The notes below the pieces were generated by a model. It saw only the letters and a program-made list of their open reading frames with translations, searched no databases and was not told the origin of the DNA. Shown one piece after another: positions 12,005-13,422 of a stretch of 13,422 bases of DNA (its first letter is position 1; every line of letters begins with the position of its first letter). A program made the translations under genes and the position numbers. Source of the stretch: an uncultured Oscillospiraceae bacterium. GTDB taxonomy: Bacteria > Bacillota > Clostridia > Oscillospirales > Ruminococcaceae. The DNA lies in assembly GCA_900555435.1 (NCBI GenBank), contig USLH01000057.1:1-13422 (forward strand), written 5' to 3'.

Positions 12005-13363
12005 TTATTCGGTGACGAAATATTTTTGGAACAGCGCTTCCGACTTGCGCCGCATGAAGGCCACCTCCGAAGCGTCTGCCTCGCCCTCATAGTATTCCCG
12101 CATGATCTCGCCGTCCATGGCGGCCACCCGGTCATGAATGGGCATCCAGTTGTCCATTAAGAACGCCACATACTTCTGGTACCGGTACTCGCCTACCAGC
12201 CGGTACTCCTTGGAAATGGTGTCGATCGCCACGGAATACCCGTCCTTCACCGCAGAAACGATGTCCTCCCGCTCATTTTTCCGGGCAAAGACATAGGTGG
12301 AGCTGGTGTGGGCGATGGGGTTATGCTCGGTGGAGCCGTGGCTGTCGGTAGAGCCTACCACGGGGAAGACGTTGTTTCTCCGGTACTCCTCATAATAAAG
12401 GGAGGTCTGGAGGCCGTTCTCCTCATAGTAGCTCTCGCCGCCCAGCACCTCAAAGGCATCGAAGGGGTGCTTTTTCAGCATATAGAGCGTGTAAGGCTCC
12501 GGGATCTGCCACAGGTCGGAAATCCAGTAAGGATGGGCGAAAATCCCCAGACCGCCTCCTTCCCGGATCTTCCGGAACGCCCACAGGCAGACCGCATAGG
12601 AGCGCTTGTCCACGTTTTCCGGGCAGTCGGCGCAGTCCTCGGAATTCATGATCTCCTCCACCTGCCGCTTATACTCATCCATGGGCACCATATCCGGCGC
12701 CTTCCCGTCCAGCGAACGGTATTTCAAATCGCTGCCCTTATCCTTGAAGTTCCATGAGCTTTCCAGCAGCCCGTTGACCGAAAAAGTGCCGCCCACGTTG
12801 ACGATATGGACGTCGGTCAGGGGAAGATGAACCTCCTCACCGGGAAGAATGGTCAGAAAAGGATCCGCCGGCGCATAATCTGCTATAGCCTCCAGAGAGG
12901 GATAGTACCGATGATGATCGGTAATGGGCATGAAGTCGTAGCCATACTTCCGGTAGTTGGCGCAAACGATGCCCGGATCTTCCCGTCCATCGGAACGGCA
13001 GGTGTGCATATGAAAGTCCCCGTGAAGCGGGATCCGGCAGGCCAGATCCGGATTCAACGCATACACCGCCAGCTGCACCACCCGTTTGTCTTCTTTCCAG
13101 ATCCGGACGTAATGCTCCGTCTCCTCCCCGGCGGTATAGGTGAACCGAAGCGTGTTGTCCGCCCCGGCAGTGACCGTATAATCCGTGTGGTTCCACGCCG
13201 TAGCAGGGTCATACACGTTCCCGGAATTGATCCGGTGGACTGTGATCTTGTACTCGCCCTCAAACCGGACGTGCTCCCCCAAAGCCTTCACCGTGATGTC
13301 CACGGCCTTCCCTACCGGAAAAACCTTGGGGTAAATGTCATAATCGTAAAGCGTTTTGAACAT
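12005..13363 (-). CDS. PHP-domain metallohydrolase (CehA/McbA-like) with N-terminal beta domain
   Basis: This 452-residue protein starts with a beta-rich, Ig-like region (about 1-110) and continues as a PHP metal-dependent hydrolase. Metal-site motifs are present in order: HGDFHMH (114-120, His118 and His120), ITDHH (147-151), LPGEEV (173-178), His186, FAHPYW (275-280) and STDSHG (338-343). PHP enzymes hold two or three divalent metals and cleave phosphoesters or related bonds; CehA-like members hydrolyse carbamates or esters. There is no signal peptide, so it acts in the cytoplasm. AAGGAGG lies 9 bases before the ATG at 13363. The C-terminal 110 residues are helical and charged, and end in ALFQKYFVTE. 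It is transcribed toward the thiolase genes and is not in the transporter operon; its partner genes probably lie beyond the right edge. The family call is firm, the substrate is not. Confidence 0.83.
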   Translation of the reverse strand: MFKTLYDYDIYPKVFPVGKAVDITVKALGEHVRFEGEYKITVHRINSGNVYDPATAWNHTDYTVTAGADNTLRFTYTAGEETEHYVRIWKEDKRVVQLAVYALNPDLACRIPLHGDFHMHTCRSDGREDPGIVCANYRKYGYDFMPITDHHRYYPSLEAIADYAPADPFLTILPGEEVHLPLTDVHIVNVGGTFSVNGLLESSWNFKDKGSDLKYRSLDGKAPDMVPMDEYKRQVEEIMNSEDCADCPENVDKRSYAVCLWAFRKIREGGGLGIFAHPYWISDLWQIPEPYTLYMLKKHPFDAFEVLGGESYYEENGLQTSLYYEEYRRNNVFPVVGSTDSHGSTEHNPIAHTSSTYVFARKNEREDIVSAVKDGYSVAIDTISKEYRLVGEYRYQKYVAFLMDNWMPIHDRVAAMDGEIMREYYEGEADASEVAFMRRKSEALFQKYFVTE

Positions 13364-13422
13364 AGATGTATCCTCCTTGCTCTTCCCGACAAAATCCCGC
13401 CGGGTGATGTTAAAAAAAAGGA

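Overview
The window looks like a moderately GC-rich anaerobic Firmicute, most likely of class Clostridia. The reasons are purine-rich AGGAGG-type ribosome binding sites, TTGACA/TATAAT promoters, many U-tailed intrinsic terminators, an LplABC-type sugar transporter without its own ATPase, and a BlaI/M56 regulatory pair. This is inference from gene content; no taxonomic marker gene is present apart from one tRNA.

Left arm (1-2390, all leftward). A gene cut by the window edge encodes tandem ribbon-helix-helix-like units. It follows a 71-residue small ribbon-helix-helix-like protein, a ParR-like adaptor and a ParM/StbA actin-like ATPase; the last two overlap by ATGA. Upstream of parM is about 450 bases without a gene, packed with a perfect 15-bp inverted repeat, a purine mirror repeat and four hairpins. 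Three of the hairpins close fully only in the leftward RNA, through G-U pairs. A plasmid-type segregation module with small DNA-binding proteins, abutting the 3' side of an initiator tRNA gene, suggests the end of an integrated conjugative element or island. The second boundary and an integrase are not in view.

The tRNA-fMet gene (2392-2467, minus) has its own consensus promoter and terminator.

Region 2700-7564 (rightward) is a transport operon. Repeated TTTGCAAA palindromes and an extended -10 promoter precede two CUT1 permeases and a large lipoprotein binding protein. Behind a hairpin comes a nitrilase-superfamily amidohydrolase with an intact Glu-Lys-Cys triad. A strong bidirectional terminator closes the unit. 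The likely role is import of an oligosaccharide or glycoconjugate powered by a shared ATPase encoded elsewhere, with the hydrolase acting on an amide (or related C-N bond) in or near the substrate.

Region 7583-9883 (leftward) is a blaI-blaR1-like pair. The sensor has a M56 metallopeptidase core but an outer domain without visible penicillin-binding motifs. The promoter is covered by two matched dyads, the expected sites for self-repression.

Region 9909-11998 (rightward) has a clean promoter driving a NifS-like cysteine desulfurase (TTG start) and a TtcA-like tRNA thiolase, overlapping by ATGA: a probable sulfur-relay pair for tRNA thiolation. A bidirectional terminator separates it from a leftward PHP-domain metallohydrolase with an N-terminal beta-rich domain (12005-13363).
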